A stretch of 64,000 bases of DNA from Lacticaseibacillus hegangensis (GTDB taxonomy: Bacteria; Bacillota; Bacilli; Lactobacillales; Lactobacillaceae): positions 87,857 to 151,856 of the forward strand of contig NZ_RHOL01000001.1 of assembly GCF_003946465.1 (NCBI RefSeq), given 5' to 3'. The notes below the pieces were generated by a model. It was not told the DNA's origin. It ran no database searches and saw only the letters and a list, made by a program, of their open reading frames with translations. This document shows, piece by piece, positions 8,860 through 19,700 of the stretch. A program made the translations under genes and the position numbers. How positions within the stretch are numbered: position 1 is the first letter of the stretch; each line of letters begins with the position of its first letter.

Positions 8860-9550
8860 GACTTTCCTCCTTCAACAGCGCCAGGCGCGCCTGCTCCGCC
8901 GCAATTTTGGCTTCCGGCACAGCGCTGGCATTGGCCAGCCCCTGCAGGACGGCTTCCGTCTTTTCGATGTCCAGTGCCAACTGTTGCACAAATAACGCGC
9001 TGCGCTTGCGTCGCAGCACCGGCCCCATAATTAGGTCCGCTTCGGTGTAAGGCACCTGCGGCCGGGTCTGGCCGACACTCATCAGCGGATAGACGTGGCC
9101 GGCGTCTGCCACCAGATCCTCATCCAAAATGCCAAACTCGTGCGCAGCCAAAAAGCGGCGCAGTGCTTCGGCGTCACGGTTGGGCCCGAGAATCAACGTC
9201 TCGGTGCCATCCAGGTGCCCCATCCCGGCGTCAATGATCGACTCGATCAGTTGCCCGCCCATCCCGGCGATGTAAATTGTGTCTAAGGCGTCTGCCGCCG
9301 TCAGGCCCGCCAAGCCGTCTGCTTGCCGGACCACGATGCGGTCAACCATTCCGGCGTCATGAATGTTAGCCTTGGCAATCGCAACCGGGCCCGCCCCAAT
9401 GTCGCTGGCAACAGCAAAGTCGATCTGGCCGGTTTGGGCGAGATAGATGGGGAGATAGGCGTGGTCGGTGCCGATGTCGGCGATGCGGCGGCCGTCGTTG
9501 TTCAACGCCGCTAAATGCGCAAGCCGTTTTGATAGATGAATCGGTGACAT
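8843..9550 (-). CDS. trmK: tRNA (adenine22-N1)-methyltransferase
   Basis: 235 aa. SAM motif RIADIGTDHAYLPIYLAQ near the N-terminus and the family stretch IYIAGMGGQLI are diagnostic of TrmK, which methylates N1 of A22 in tRNA-Ser and tRNA-Tyr. The start at 9550 is chosen because AAAGGAG stands 8 bases upstream and the longer frame is not family-like. A coiled C-terminal segment (residues about 175-230) is present as in other TrmK proteins. It overlaps the Nif3 gene. Confidence 0.9.
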   Translation of the reverse strand: MSPIHLSKRLAHLAALNNDGRRIADIGTDHAYLPIYLAQTGQIDFAVASDIGAGPVAIAKANIHDAGMVDRIVVRQADGLAGLTAADALDTIYIAGMGGQLIESIIDAGMGHLDGTETLILGPNRDAEALRRFLAAHEFGILDEDLVADAGHVYPLMSVGQTRPQVPYTEADLIMGPVLRRKRSALFVQQLALDIEKTEAVLQGLANASAVPEAKIAAEQARLALLKEESHADRK

Positions 9551-9615
9551 GATCAAACTCCTTTGAGTATTATATGAGTCTAGTATACACGAACCAGCAC
9601 TGCTGTCGCTGGCAA

Positions 9616-9645
9616 GCAAAAAGCGCCGGCCGCAGCCAGCGCCTT
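9616..9645 (-). terminator. Terminator after rpoD
   Basis: Minus-strand stem AAG(G)CGCTGGC/GCCGGCGCTT with one bulged base, followed by five T residues. It lies 5 bases after the rpoD stop. Confidence 0.75.
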
Positions 9646-9650
9646 GATTG

Positions 9651-10964
9651 CTATTCCAAAAAGTCCTTGAGCTGCTTGGAGCGGCTCGGGTGGCGCAGCT
9701 TGCGCAGGGCCTTGGCCTCGATCTGCCGGATCCGCTCACGCGTGACGCCGAAGACCTTACCAACCTCTTCCAGTGTCCGGGTGCGGCCATCGTCGAGGCC
9801 GAAGCGTAGACGCAGCACGTTTTCTTCACGGTCAGTCAGCGTGTCAAGCACGTTTTCTAGCTGCTCCTTCAGCAGTTCGTAGCTGGCGTGATCCTCTGGC
9901 GAGGTCGCGTTGTCATCCTCGATGAAGTCGCCCAGGTGGGAGTCATCCTCTTCCCCAATTGGGGTTTCAAGGGAAACTGGCTCTTGCGCGATTTTCAGGA
10001 TTTCGCGCACCTTCTCGGTCGGCATATCCATCTCAGCCCCGATTTCTTCCGGCGTTGGTTCACGCCCGAGGTCTTGGAGCAGCTGACGCTGGATGCGAAT
10101 CAGCTTGTTGATGGTTTCGACCATGTGGACCGGGATGCGAATCGTGCGGGCCTGATCGGCGATGGCACGGGTAATGGCCTGACGGATCCACCAAGTCGCG
10201 TAAGTCGAGAACTTGAAGCCCTTGCGGTAGTCAAACTTCTCGACGGCCTTCATCAAACCCATATTCCCTTCCTGAATCAGATCCAGGAACTGCATCCCCC
10301 GCCCAACATAGCGCTTGGCGATGGACACGACCAGCCGCAGGTTTGCTTCGGCCAGCCGCTGCTTGGCTTCCTGATCACCTTGCTCGATCTTTAGGGCCAA
10401 ATCGACTTCCTGGTCCGCCGTCAAAAGCGGCACGCGGCCGATTTCCTTCAGGTACATGCGCACAGGGTCGTTGATCTTGACGCCGGTTGGCGCGGACATG
10501 TCGGATAAGGCCTTCTTGGAAACCGGCTTTTCCTTCTTCAAGCTGGCTTCGGCCGGATCGCCGTTTTCATCCACGATCGAAATCCCGTTGTCTTCAAGCT
10601 GCTGCATCAGGTCATCGACGGCTTCGCTCTTCAGCGCGAATGGCTTGACGATTTGCTTGACCAGCTCTTCGTTGGTGATTTCTTTATCTTTCTTGTAGTC
10701 CTTGATCACCTTCTTGACTGCGGCATCGTATTTCTTGGTCTCTGCGTCAGTAGGCTTAGCACTAGTTTCCTTGGCTGATGCCTTTTTTGCCGCCGGCTTT
10801 TTGGCAGTGGACTTAGTCGCTGCCTTGGTGACGGTTTTTTTCGCCGCCGCGGTGGTAGCTTTGGTGCTGGAAGCAGGCGCCTTCTTGGCCGTGCGCTTGG
10901 CGGCTGGTTTGGCCTCAGTCGTCTTCTTGATGGTTTGTTTCTTTGCAGTTTCTTTTTCAGCCAT
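9651..10964 (-). CDS. rpoD: Primary sigma factor SigA
   Basis: 437 aa. Region 1.2 starts at [16 protein letters not shown], region 2.4 is in [14 protein letters not shown], and region 4.2 carries [23 protein letters not shown]. The first 75 or so residues are an unusual low-complexity tail of Lys, Ala, Thr and Pro (repeats like [25 protein letters not shown]), resembling histone H1 tails. A region 1.1-like segment follows ([19 protein letters not shown]). It is downstream of dnaG, 19 bases apart, in the conserved dnaG-rpoD operon. Confidence 0.97.
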   Translation of the reverse strand: MAEKETAKKQTIKKTTEAKPAAKRTAKKAPASSTKATTAAAKKTVTKAATKSTAKKPAAKKASAKETSAKPTDAETKKYDAAVKKVIKDYKKDKEITNEELVKQIVKPFALKSEAVDDLMQQLEDNGISIVDENGDPAEASLKKEKPVSKKALSDMSAPTGVKINDPVRMYLKEIGRVPLLTADQEVDLALKIEQGDQEAKQRLAEANLRLVVSIAKRYVGRGMQFLDLIQEGNMGLMKAVEKFDYRKGFKFSTYATWWIRQAITRAIADQARTIRIPVHMVETINKLIRIQRQLLQDLGREPTPEEIGAEMDMPTEKVREILKIAQEPVSLETPIGEEDDSHLGDFIEDDNATSPEDHASYELLKEQLENVLDTLTDREENVLRLRFGLDDGRTRTLEEVGKVFGVTRERIRQIEAKALRKLRHPSRSKQLKDFLE

Positions 10965-10983
10965 AAAAGTGCCTCCTATAACT

Positions 10984-12804
10984 TCATTCTTCAGCTGCAG
11001 TCTTAAGCTGACGCTGCAGCTGAATATACTTATCTAACAACGCGTCAACAGTGGCGTTATCGCCAAGCTGCTGCGCCTGGGCCAATTGCTGCTTCACGGC
11101 CTGAAGCGATCGTTTGACGCCGCCCTGCGCGATCGCTTGAATCAGCGCAGTGACGCCGTCATCATCCGTTTCAGGGTGATCCTCAAACTCGAGGGTCGCG
11201 ACCGTGGGACTGGTTGCTGGATCCAAAGTATCGATAAATCCGGCGACCGTGGGTGACGGGTCGCTTTTGGCGTACGCGACCCAAGCATCAAACAACTGCT
11301 GGTACACGGCATCAGGAAACTGGAAGTCAGTTTGATGAAGCCGCGTGGCCACAGCTGACTGGTGGAAACTCAGCTGAAGCAGCTGGCGTTCGGCCTTTTC
11401 AAACCGGTCGTAATGTGGCGCGGCAACCGGCGGCGCGGCCGCCTGCTGGCCAAAGTCCTCCGGCGGCGGTGGCGGGGTACCCCAGTCTTCGCTAGTGGCC
11501 GGCTTTGGGTTGATTGATGGCAGCTGCTGGCGCAAGGTTTCGGCCGGGACCCCGGTCAAATCGCTCACCTGTTTGAGGTACAGGCTCTGCGCGACCGGCT
11601 CCCTTTCCTGGGCAATTTCCTTGAGAGCCGCATCGATGTACGCCAGCTTATCCTGGTCGGCGGTCAAATCACGGTCTTGCACCAGGTAGTTCAGGCGAAA
11701 GCCAATTGGCGTCAGCGTGTGTTGGACCTGCTTGGCAAACGCCTCAGCGCCCTTGGCCTGGATGAAGTCATCCGGGTCTTGACCATCAGGCAGCACCACC
11801 ACGCCCACTTGCAGCTGCGGGTGGTCTTTTACCAGTGCCAGGGCGCGGTCTGCGGCGCTTTGGCCAGGAGCATCACCGTCGTAACAAATCGTGAGTCGCT
11901 TAGTCTGGCGGCTAATGATGCCGACCTGCTCCTGCGTCAAACTCGTGCCCATTGAGGCTATGCCGTTTGGCACCCCCGCCTGGTAGGCCGCAATCACATC
12001 CATGAACCCTTCAAACAGCAGCGCGCCGCTTTCCTTGAACGCATTTTTGGCCTGATCGAGATTGAACAGCACGTCACGTTTGTTGAACAAGGCGGTTTCG
12101 GGGCTGTTCAGGTACTTGGCCTGACTGGCCTCTTTGGTGAGGATGCGCCCGGAAAATCCGATCACGTCGCCGTACGCATCTTTCAGCGGGAACATGACGC
12201 GATCGTTGAAGCGATCAAACAGGTGCCCTTGATCATCCTCGACGAACAGCCCAGAGGCGCGCTCTTCGTCGTAACTGACATCGCGACTGTCCAAAAATTT
12301 CTTCATCAAGCTCCGGTCGGCGGGCACGTACCCGACTTCGAAGTGATCGATGGTGGCCTGGCTCAGTCCCCGGTTTGTGAGATACGCCAGCGCGGGCTCG
12401 CCACCCTTAGTGTTGACCAGCAGGTGGTGCATCATGTCGGTCACTTCGCGCAGCAGTTGCTTTTGCCGCGTCTTCGCCGGGTCTTCCGGCTGGCGCGTTG
12501 GGGTCACCGTCACGCCCAGCGGGATGTTGGCAAACGCCGCGACCTTGGCCACGGCTTCAGGAAAGGTGACATGGTCATACTGCATGACGAAATCAAACAC
12601 ATTGCCGCCGCGCCCGCAGGAGAAACATTTAAACAGCTGCTTGCTTTCCGACACCGAAAACGAGGGGGTGTGCTCAGCCTGAAACGGGCACAAACCGAAC
12701 AGATTTTGGCCTTGCTTGCGCAGCTGCACGACTTGGCCGATGTAATCGGCAATATTCACGGTCGTGCGGACCTGATCGATCACTTCTTTCGGGATTCGAG
12801 CCAT
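10984..12804 (-). CDS. dnaG: DNA primase
   Basis: 606 aa, starting at ATG 12804 (GGAGGATCACGG upstream). An N-terminal zinc-ribbon domain, a TOPRIM core ([37 protein letters not shown]) and a C-terminal helicase-binding region are present. Synthesises RNA primers at replication forks. In the zinc motif the sequence reads [11 protein letters not shown]...CFSCGRGG; the usual His of CPFH is Gln, leaving a His three residues later. The codon is CAG at about 12680-12682, so this is a single-base change from CAC/CAT. Confidence 0.95.
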   Translation of the reverse strand: MARIPKEVIDQVRTTVNIADYIGQVVQLRKQGQNLFGLCPFQAEHTPSFSVSESKQLFKCFSCGRGGNVFDFVMQYDHVTFPEAVAKVAAFANIPLGVTVTPTRQPEDPAKTRQKQLLREVTDMMHHLLVNTKGGEPALAYLTNRGLSQATIDHFEVGYVPADRSLMKKFLDSRDVSYDEERASGLFVEDDQGHLFDRFNDRVMFPLKDAYGDVIGFSGRILTKEASQAKYLNSPETALFNKRDVLFNLDQAKNAFKESGALLFEGFMDVIAAYQAGVPNGIASMGTSLTQEQVGIISRQTKRLTICYDGDAPGQSAADRALALVKDHPQLQVGVVVLPDGQDPDDFIQAKGAEAFAKQVQHTLTPIGFRLNYLVQDRDLTADQDKLAYIDAALKEIAQEREPVAQSLYLKQVSDLTGVPAETLRQQLPSINPKPATSEDWGTPPPPPEDFGQQAAAPPVAAPHYDRFEKAERQLLQLSFHQSAVATRLHQTDFQFPDAVYQQLFDAWVAYAKSDPSPTVAGFIDTLDPATSPTVATLEFEDHPETDDDGVTALIQAIAQGGVKRSLQAVKQQLAQAQQLGDNATVDALLDKYIQLQRQLKTAAEE

Positions 12805-12830
12805 CCGTGATCCTCCCTCCCATAGCGGTA

Positions 12831-12866
12831 AAAAGTCGCACTTCAAGGTTGAAATGCGACTTCGTT
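12831..12866 (-). terminator. Terminator between glyS and dnaG
   Basis: Stem AAGTCGCATTTCAA/TTGAAGTGCGACTT with one mismatch, with T-runs on either strand (TTTTTACC on the minus strand). It separates the glyQS transcript from dnaG-rpoD. Confidence 0.8.
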
Positions 12867-12928
12867 TTTGCCATTTACGACAGACTAATACAAGCTATAG
12901 TATAGCCGGTGTGCCGCGGAAAAGCAAG

Positions 12929-14995
12929 CTATTTAACGATGACGGCGGTGATGTCGCCAAACTGTTGAATGAGGCTGGCCAGCCCGGTCAGCTCGGCTAA
13001 GCGGTTGGTGCGGACCTGTTTATCATCAGCCATGATCATCGTTTCAGTAAAGTAATCGGTGATGACCGCGGTCAGCCCGCGCAGCGCCTGGTAATTCGCC
13101 TCACTCGGCTGGGCATCAAAGTCAGCCTTGACCGTGCTGACGGCGTCGTGGAGCGCCTTTTCGGTGCTGTTTTCAAACAACGCCACGTTGACCGCCACAT
13201 TTTGTGGATCCTTGTCGGCAATCCGCAGCACGCGGCCGAGGGCTTCCATGGTCGCCTTAAAGTCAGGATCGTCCTGATGTGCAGTGAGGATCTTGGCGGC
13301 GTCGATCATCCCCGTGACGTCGACTGTTGGGGCGTTTTGCACGGCGTCCAAGATGTCGTGACGGATTTTGCCGGTGCCTAGGAACTGCCCCACGCGGTCG
13401 CGGAAAAAGTCAGCGACGGCGGCCTGATTCTTCCCCCAGTCGAGGCCGGCCAGCTGATCATTTTGGGTCAGCTGCGCGACGACCTGTTTCTGCAGTGCGG
13501 ACACATCGAACTGCCAGTGCTGTGCGGCCACCATCCGGACGATGCCGTATGCCTGCCGGCGCAGCGCGTAAGGGTCGTTTGAGCCAGTCGGGATCAGGTC
13601 AACAGCAAAGAAGCTCATCACGGAGTCGAACTTGTCGGCGATTGCCAATAGCGTGCCGATTGTCGATTGCGGCAGTGCCCCGTCCGCAGAAATCGGTTCG
13701 TAGTGTTCGCGAATCGCCTGCGCGACGGCCGGATCCTCCCCGGCCAAGGTGGCGTAGACCTCGCCCATCACCCCTTGCAGCTCGGCAAATTCGCCAACCA
13801 TCGCGGAGACTAGGTCAAATTTATAGATTGAAGCCGCCCGCAGCAGCTTCTGCTTGTCGGCGTCTGCAAGGCCCACGTGATCCGCCAGCAACCCGGCGAT
13901 GGTCTTCACGCGTGCCATCTTCTCCGTCATCGACCCGATCTTGTCGTGGAAGCTGACGGTCTTCAGGCGATCCACAAACTGGGCGATTGTCTTCTTGCGG
14001 TCCTCCGCGTAGAAGAACGCGGCGTCTTCCAGGCGTGCCGTTAGGACCTTGACGTTCCCCCGGATCACATTGTCGAGGTGATCGGCGTTGCCGTTGCGGA
14101 CCCCGATGAAGGCGTTGACCATTTTGCCTGCTTGGTCGCGGGCGTAAAAGTAGCGCTGGTTGTCCTTCATTGAGGTGATCAACACGGCTTCTGGAATTTC
14201 GAGGTATTTCTCGTCAAAGCGGCCCGCAAAGGCGGTTGGCCATTCAACCAGGTTGTTGACCTCTTCCAGTAAATCTTGATCCAGGTCGATCTGCCACTGG
14301 TTATCCGTGGCGATTTTCTCAATTTGGGCTTTGATCAAGGCCTTGCGCTCGTCGGCATCGACCAGTACCTTCTCGCCGCGCAGGGCTTCAACATAATCAC
14401 TGGCCTGCTTCAAGTCGACAGGATGGCCAAGGAAGCGGTGACCTTCGGTGCGGCGGCCGGCCTTGATATCCAGCAGCTGCATCGGCACCACCTGGTCATC
14501 AAGCAGCGAAACCAGCCAGTGAATGGGCCGGATATACTCGAAATCGTAGCTGCCCCACTTCATGCGGGTGGGGAAAGTCAAGCTCTTGATCACGTCGACC
14601 AGCCCAGGCAAAATCGCTGACGCGGGCTTGCCGGCTGTCTGCTTGTGCAGGTAAACGTACTCGATGCCTTTCAGTTCGCGGAACTCGATGTCATCAACGG
14701 TCATCCCCTGACCGCGCGTGAACCCGATGGCGGCCTTGCTCCAATTGCCGGCCGCGTCCTGCGCGATTTTCTTGGCCGGGCCTTTGACGTCTTCTTCGGT
14801 ATCTGCCTGCTTGGCCGCCAGACCCAACACTTCGATCGTCAACCTGCGCGGAGTGGAATAGGTGTTGATTGTTTCATAATCCAGGTGGTTGTCCTTGAGA
14901 AACTGGCCGGCTTTTTGCGCGAATTGCTTAACGCTTGGCGTGACCACATGGGCGGGCATATCTTCCAAACCGATTTCTAGTAAGTATGTTGCCAT
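12929..14995 (-). CDS. glyS: Glycyl-tRNA synthetase beta subunit
   Basis: 688 aa, full length for the bacterial alpha2beta2 enzyme. It begins [18 protein letters not shown], typical of the family, with IRPIHWLVSLLDDQVVPM and LEDAAFFYAEDRK further in. The C-terminal anticodon-binding helical domain includes DKDPQNVAVNVALF. The beta subunit carries tRNA recognition. Its start overlaps the glyQ stop (TAATG), so the subunits are co-translated. Confidence 0.97.
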   Translation of the reverse strand: MATYLLEIGLEDMPAHVVTPSVKQFAQKAGQFLKDNHLDYETINTYSTPRRLTIEVLGLAAKQADTEEDVKGPAKKIAQDAAGNWSKAAIGFTRGQGMTVDDIEFRELKGIEYVYLHKQTAGKPASAILPGLVDVIKSLTFPTRMKWGSYDFEYIRPIHWLVSLLDDQVVPMQLLDIKAGRRTEGHRFLGHPVDLKQASDYVEALRGEKVLVDADERKALIKAQIEKIATDNQWQIDLDQDLLEEVNNLVEWPTAFAGRFDEKYLEIPEAVLITSMKDNQRYFYARDQAGKMVNAFIGVRNGNADHLDNVIRGNVKVLTARLEDAAFFYAEDRKKTIAQFVDRLKTVSFHDKIGSMTEKMARVKTIAGLLADHVGLADADKQKLLRAASIYKFDLVSAMVGEFAELQGVMGEVYATLAGEDPAVAQAIREHYEPISADGALPQSTIGTLLAIADKFDSVMSFFAVDLIPTGSNDPYALRRQAYGIVRMVAAQHWQFDVSALQKQVVAQLTQNDQLAGLDWGKNQAAVADFFRDRVGQFLGTGKIRHDILDAVQNAPTVDVTGMIDAAKILTAHQDDPDFKATMEALGRVLRIADKDPQNVAVNVALFENSTEKALHDAVSTVKADFDAQPSEANYQALRGLTAVITDYFTETMIMADDKQVRTNRLAELTGLASLIQQFGDITAVIVK

Positions 14996-15894
14996 TAGTC
15001 TGCCTCCTCTACTTGGTGCTTCAAAAGCGGGAAGCCCAGCTTCTTGCGCTCTTCAACAAACGCCCGCGCGACCTTGTGCGCCATCTTGCGAATCCGGCTG
15101 AGATAGCCGGCTCGTTCGGTGACCGAAACCACGCCGCGCGCATCCAACAGGTTGAAGGTGTGGCTGCATTTCAAGATGTAGTCATAAGCCGGGTGCACGA
15201 GCCCGAGATCCATCAGGCGCCAAGCCTCTTTTTCGTACGCATCAAAGAACTTCAGCAGCATGTCCTGGTCGGACTCTTCAAAGGAGTACTTGGAGTGCTC
15301 GTATTCTGGTTCCTTGAAAATGTCGCCGTACAGCACACCGTCGCCCCATTCGAGGTCGAACACCGAATTCACGTCCTGAATGTAGGACGCCAGGCGCTCC
15401 ACCCCATAGGTGATCTCGCTGGTCACCGGTGAGACTTCAAGGCCGCCAACGACTTGGAAGTAGGTAAACTGGCTGACTTCCATGCCGTCAAGCCAAACTT
15501 CCCAGCCAACCCCGGCGCAGCCCATTGACGGGTTCTCCCAGTTATCTTCAACAAAGCGAATGTCGTGTTCGAGCGGGTCGATGTTCAAAGCGCGCAGCGA
15601 ATCCAGGTAATAGTCCTGAATATTCTCCGGCGACGGCTTCATCACGACCTGGAACTGGTGGTGTTGGTACAAGCGGTTCGGGTTTTCCCCGTAGCGGCCA
15701 TCGGCAGGCCGCCGGGACGGCTCAACATACGCCGCGGCCCACGGCTCCGGGCCGATGGCGCGCAGGAACGTGTAGGGACTCATGGTGCCGGCCCCTTTTT
15801 CTGTGTCATAGGCCTGCATCAGCATGCAGCCCTTGTCAGCCCAGAAGTTTTGCAGGGTCTGAATCATTTTCTGGACACTCATTTTCTTGCTCAT
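14995..15894 (-). CDS. glyQ: Glycyl-tRNA synthetase alpha subunit
   Basis: 299 aa, catalytic class II subunit that activates glycine. Recognisable by [24 protein letters not shown] and [16 protein letters not shown]. The ATG at 15894 has the ribosome site GAGGAAG; an earlier ATG at 15915 lies against the T-box terminator and is unlikely. Expression is controlled by the upstream glycine T-box. Confidence 0.96.
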   Translation of the reverse strand: MSKKMSVQKMIQTLQNFWADKGCMLMQAYDTEKGAGTMSPYTFLRAIGPEPWAAAYVEPSRRPADGRYGENPNRLYQHHQFQVVMKPSPENIQDYYLDSLRALNIDPLEHDIRFVEDNWENPSMGCAGVGWEVWLDGMEVSQFTYFQVVGGLEVSPVTSEITYGVERLASYIQDVNSVFDLEWGDGVLYGDIFKEPEYEHSKYSFEESDQDMLLKFFDAYEKEAWRLMDLGLVHPAYDYILKCSHTFNLLDARGVVSVTERAGYLSRIRKMAHKVARAFVEERKKLGFPLLKHQVEEAD

Positions 15895-16111
15895 TGCTTC
15901 CTCTTTTCTGGTCATGAAAAAAGCGCCTCTATGCCAAAATCAGCATAGGGACGCTTGCGCGCGGTTCCACCCTACTTCAAGTCAGAGACTTGCCCTTACT
16001 TAAACATGGCTCGAAAACGCCCGTCGCAGCTCGGCCGGCAGGGCTTTCACTGTCCCCTGCTCGCTGCATGGCCCATGGCCTGCGACGCTTTTTCTCATCA
16101 CCGATTCAATT
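15895..16111 (-). promoter_or_regulatory. Glycine T-box riboswitch upstream of glyQS
   Basis: The T-box sequence AGGGTGGAACCGCG (minus strand, 15960-15973) is followed by a terminator hairpin with a long stem and T6 at 15917-15955. Stem I has the AG-bulge/GNUG-type apical elements (GCGAGCAGGGGACAGTGAAAGC). On the 3' side, just before TGCGAC, which pairs with GTCGCA, a GGC triplet at about 16034-16036 can serve as the glycine specifier. Uncharged tRNA-Gly should stabilise the antiterminator and switch on glyQS. Confidence 0.93.
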
Positions 16112-16117
16112 GCATTA

Positions 16118-16145
16118 AGTATAGCACGCCCCACCTGCTGGTCAA
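16118..16145 (-). promoter_or_regulatory. glyQS promoter
   Basis: Minus strand -35 TTGACC and -10 TATACT with a 16-bp spacer, placing the start just before the T-box leader. Confidence 0.8.
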
Positions 16146-16147
16146 GT

Positions 16148-16720
16148 TCAGCCCTGTTTAGGATAGGTGCGAAGAACCGGCGGCGTGTAGTGGTCGATGA
16201 ACTGCCCAAGGGCGGACAAGTCCGCCGTGAACAACAGTTTACTGCGATCCGCCGCGGACAGAAACCCTTTTTCGACCATCTGATCGTAAAAGGTCGCCAG
16301 GGAATCGTAATAATGCGCCACGTTGTAAAACGCACAGGGACTGGCGTTATCGCCCACCCGCGCCCAGGAGAAGGCCTCGCTGATCTCCTCCAGCGTGCCG
16401 GCCCCGCCAGGCAGCGCCACGCAGGCGTCCGCCAAAGCCAGCATTCGCTTCTTGCGCGCCGCCATGTCCGAAACGACCTCAAGGTTCTGTAATCCGGCCA
16501 GGGCCGCGCCGCGCGCATACAGATTCTCCGGCATCACCCCGTGCACCGTGCCGCCGGCCGAGAGCACGGCCTCGGCCAGCGTCTTCATCAGGCCGACGCC
16601 ACCGCCGCCGTACACTAACTCAAACTGGTTTGCGACCAGCCACTCGCCCAGTTCACGGGCCGCCTGCTCATAGACTGGGCCGCCTGAATAGGCCCCACAA
16701 TACACCGCCATTTTTCTCAT
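16148..16720 (-). CDS. LOG family protein (TIGR00730, lysine-decarboxylase-like fold)
   Basis: 190 aa. Rossmann-type enzyme with the hallmarks YGGGGVGLM and PGGAGTLEEISEAFSW. In other bacteria and plants this family hydrolyses nucleoside 5'-monophosphates such as cytokinin ribotides to base plus ribose 5-phosphate; it is not a lysine decarboxylase. Start at 16720 with GGAGGTGG upstream. It stands alone downstream of the MMPL gene terminator. Confidence 0.85.
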   Translation of the reverse strand: MRKMAVYCGAYSGGPVYEQAARELGEWLVANQFELVYGGGGVGLMKTLAEAVLSAGGTVHGVMPENLYARGAALAGLQNLEVVSDMAARKKRMLALADACVALPGGAGTLEEISEAFSWARVGDNASPCAFYNVAHYYDSLATFYDQMVEKGFLSAADRSKLLFTADLSALGQFIDHYTPPVLRTYPKQG

Positions 16721-16749
16721 TGCGCCACCTCCGCTGCCAGAATACCACA

Positions 16750-16778
16750 AAACCCGCAGTCATTAAGCCTGCGGGTCC
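16750..16778 (-). terminator. Terminator after the MMPL gene
   Basis: Minus-strand stem ACCCGCAG/CTGCGGGT with a 9-base loop, then TTTTG. It lies 10 bases past the stop of the exporter gene. Confidence 0.75.
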
Positions 16779-16787
16779 TGTCAAACA

Positions 16788-19700
16788 TTAGTCTTCGTCT
16801 TGATCTGGCGCCTTGTGCTCACGCTCGTTGTGCCACTCGTTCAAGCTGACCAGTGCCGACGTCGTGATCGGCAACAAGATGACCAGTAAGATCAGGCCGA
16901 TGATGACGCCCAGCGCGACTTGAATCAGCGTGGTGACGCCACTAGGCATCAGGGCCGCAAACGTGCCGCCCAGGATCACCGCCGCGGACAGGACGACTGC
17001 CCCGATGATCGTGGCTGCCTTCAGCATCCGGATGCGAATGTCAGGTTCCTGACGCCCATCGCGGAAGCGAACCATCAGGAAGATACTGTAGTCGACGCCA
17101 AGGGCCATCAGCATGATGAACGTGAAGAACGGCGTGTTCCAGCTGAGCAGCGGCCGACCCAACACAACATTGGACAGCAGCCGCGTCATGCCCATTGAGG
17201 CGACATAAGCAGTGATCAAAGTCCCGAGGATCGTGATCGGTTGCAGCACGGACTCGGTAACGAAAATCAGCGCAATGAAGATCCCAATCACCATGATCGA
17301 GGCGGTGCGCAGGAAGTCGCCGTTCGCAAGGCTGCGCAGGTCGTGATTCTGAGCGGTTTGGCCGCCAATCGCGACGGTGGTGCCAGCCAGGCTGCTGTGC
17401 TTGACCTTGGCCGCCAAATCACGCTGCAAGACGCCAAAGCGCTTGTCTGTCTGATCGGAGTTCGGATCGCCTTTCAGCACGATGGTCATCGTGGTGATTT
17501 TGTTGTTGTCATACATGTACGCATCAAGTGCCGGCTTAAAGGCCTTGGAATGGACCGAAGCTTTAGGCAGGTAGAACTGGTTGCCCATGTACGACCCTTG
17601 AAGCTCAGTCAGGTACTGATCCATGGAGTTTGACCCTTTTTCCAAGGCAGATAACCCATCGGTCGCAGACCCTAACCCATCTTCCAGCTTGGTCAGCTGA
17701 CTGCTCATCTGCTGGAGCTTGGTGTTCAACTCCTGCACGCCAGCGTTGACCTGCTGACTGCCTGCGGTCAGCTGGCCGGCGCCACTATTCAAGGTGGCGC
17801 TATTAGCCGCTAACTTGCCGGTTCCGGCGGCTAAAGTCGAAGCGCCTGCCGCCGCCTGGCCGGTGCCACTGGCTAACGTGCCAATGCCGCTGACGGCTTG
17901 GTTGGTGCCAAGGCTCAACGCGGCCAGGTTGGCGGCCAACTTCTGGGTGCCTTGACTCAAGGTCCCCGTCCCGCGGCTGAGCGCCGCTGCGCCACTGGCC
18001 AACTGCGCAGCACCATTATTTAACGTTGGCACATCGCGGCTGGCTTCGGTCATACCATTTTGCAGGGCCGCAGTGCCGCCGTTAATTTGCGTTAAGCCGG
18101 CATTCAGCTGGTTGAGCGCCGCGGCAGTTTGACTGCCCATGGCCTGCCCTTGGCCGGGTTGACTGTTCAGATAAGCCACCAGCTGCTGGGCCTGGGCCTG
18201 ATACGCCTTCAAACTGCTTTGAAGGGCGGTCAGCTGCGTACTCATCCCGGCGGCGCCTTGCGTGAGGCTTTGCACGCTGGCGTTTAGCTGGCTGGTGCCA
18301 CCGGCGACTTGACCGGCGTACTGACTCAAGCTGGCCGCACCGGCGTTTGTTTGATCAACGCCGGCACTGACCGCCTGCGCGCCTTGACTGAGCTGACTTG
18401 CGCCGCTCGCCAGCTGGCCGGCACTGCGATTCAAGGTTTGCGTCCCGGTATTCACAGCCGAAACCCCTTTGCTCAGGCTCTGGGCGCCGGTGTTCGCCGC
18501 ATTGACGCCGGCTGTGTACGTACTCAGGCCAGCCTGCATCTCCTGCATCTTGCTTTGCAGCTGATCAGTCCCGTTGGCGAGCTGCTGGACTTGGCCCATG
18601 CTGCCGGACACATTGGCGGCCTTCATTTGGGTGCTGGCGCCGCTGAGCCCGGACTTGATTGTGGCCAGGCCCTTTTCGGAGGTCTTGAGGCCCTTCGTGA
18701 TCGTGTTCAACTGCGAGCGCAAGTACATTTGATCAAGCTTGCTGCCACCCGGTTCGGTGACCGACGCCACCGTTTTGACCCCAGGTTCTTTTTGCAGGTA
18801 CTGGGTGAGTTCGTCGACGGCAGCCAGTTTGGCCGGCGTGTCCATCGGCGTCTTGCTTTGAATGTACACCGTCGCCGGCTCGGTCATTCCCTTGGAGAAG
18901 TGGTCTTCAATCACCAGGTAGCCCTGTTTGGACTGGTAGGTGCTTGGCACTTCTTCTGCGTTATTGAAACTCTCCTTGGCATTCATCATGGCCAGGGTAA
19001 ACGGGACCGCCAGGACCGCGATGGCTGCCAGCCACAGCGCGGGCTTGCTCATCGAGGCGCGAGACAGGCCGTACCACAGCTTGCTGGAGGTTTCAGCGCC
19101 ATCGATCTTGCTCGGCCAGAACATCCTGGCCCCCAAAGTGGCCATGAAGAACATGTTCAAGGTCAATAGCACTGGCAGCAGCACCAGCACCCCGATTGCA
19201 ACTGCTGAAGCACTTTGGTAGAAGGAGAACTTCGCCAGCCACAAAACAGAAAAGCCAATCAGCACTGAGACCCCGGAGTACAACACGGTGCGGCCGCCGT
19301 GGCGCCGAGTCGCCCGGGTCGCCTCAAGCGCAGACTTGCCTTTGGCCAGCTGACCCTTGAAGTAATCGTAAAGCAGGATGTTGTAATCCGTGCCGATCCC
19401 AAACAGCACGATGACCATGAAGACCTGAGTGAAGTTGGAAATTGGGAAGTTCACGTATTTCGCTAGGTTCATCACCACACTCAAGCTGGTGATAAAGGCG
19501 ACCCCAACGTTGACCAGTGATAACACTGGGACAATGGGCGAGCGGAACACGATGATCAGGACGATAAAGATAAAGATGATCGCGATGATCTCGGTTTTTT
19601 GAATGCCTTTTTCCGTGACGTTGGTGAAGTCGTCATTTAAGGCATCGGCACCGGTCACATACGTCTTCAACCCTTTGACCTTCAGCTGAGCGCGCAGCTT

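Noticed and set aside
17570..18740. Repetitive DNA that could be mistaken for a CRISPR or satellite array
   Set aside because: Units are imprecise, in frame and encode the coiled repeats of the MMPL protein; there are no spacers or cas genes in the window.
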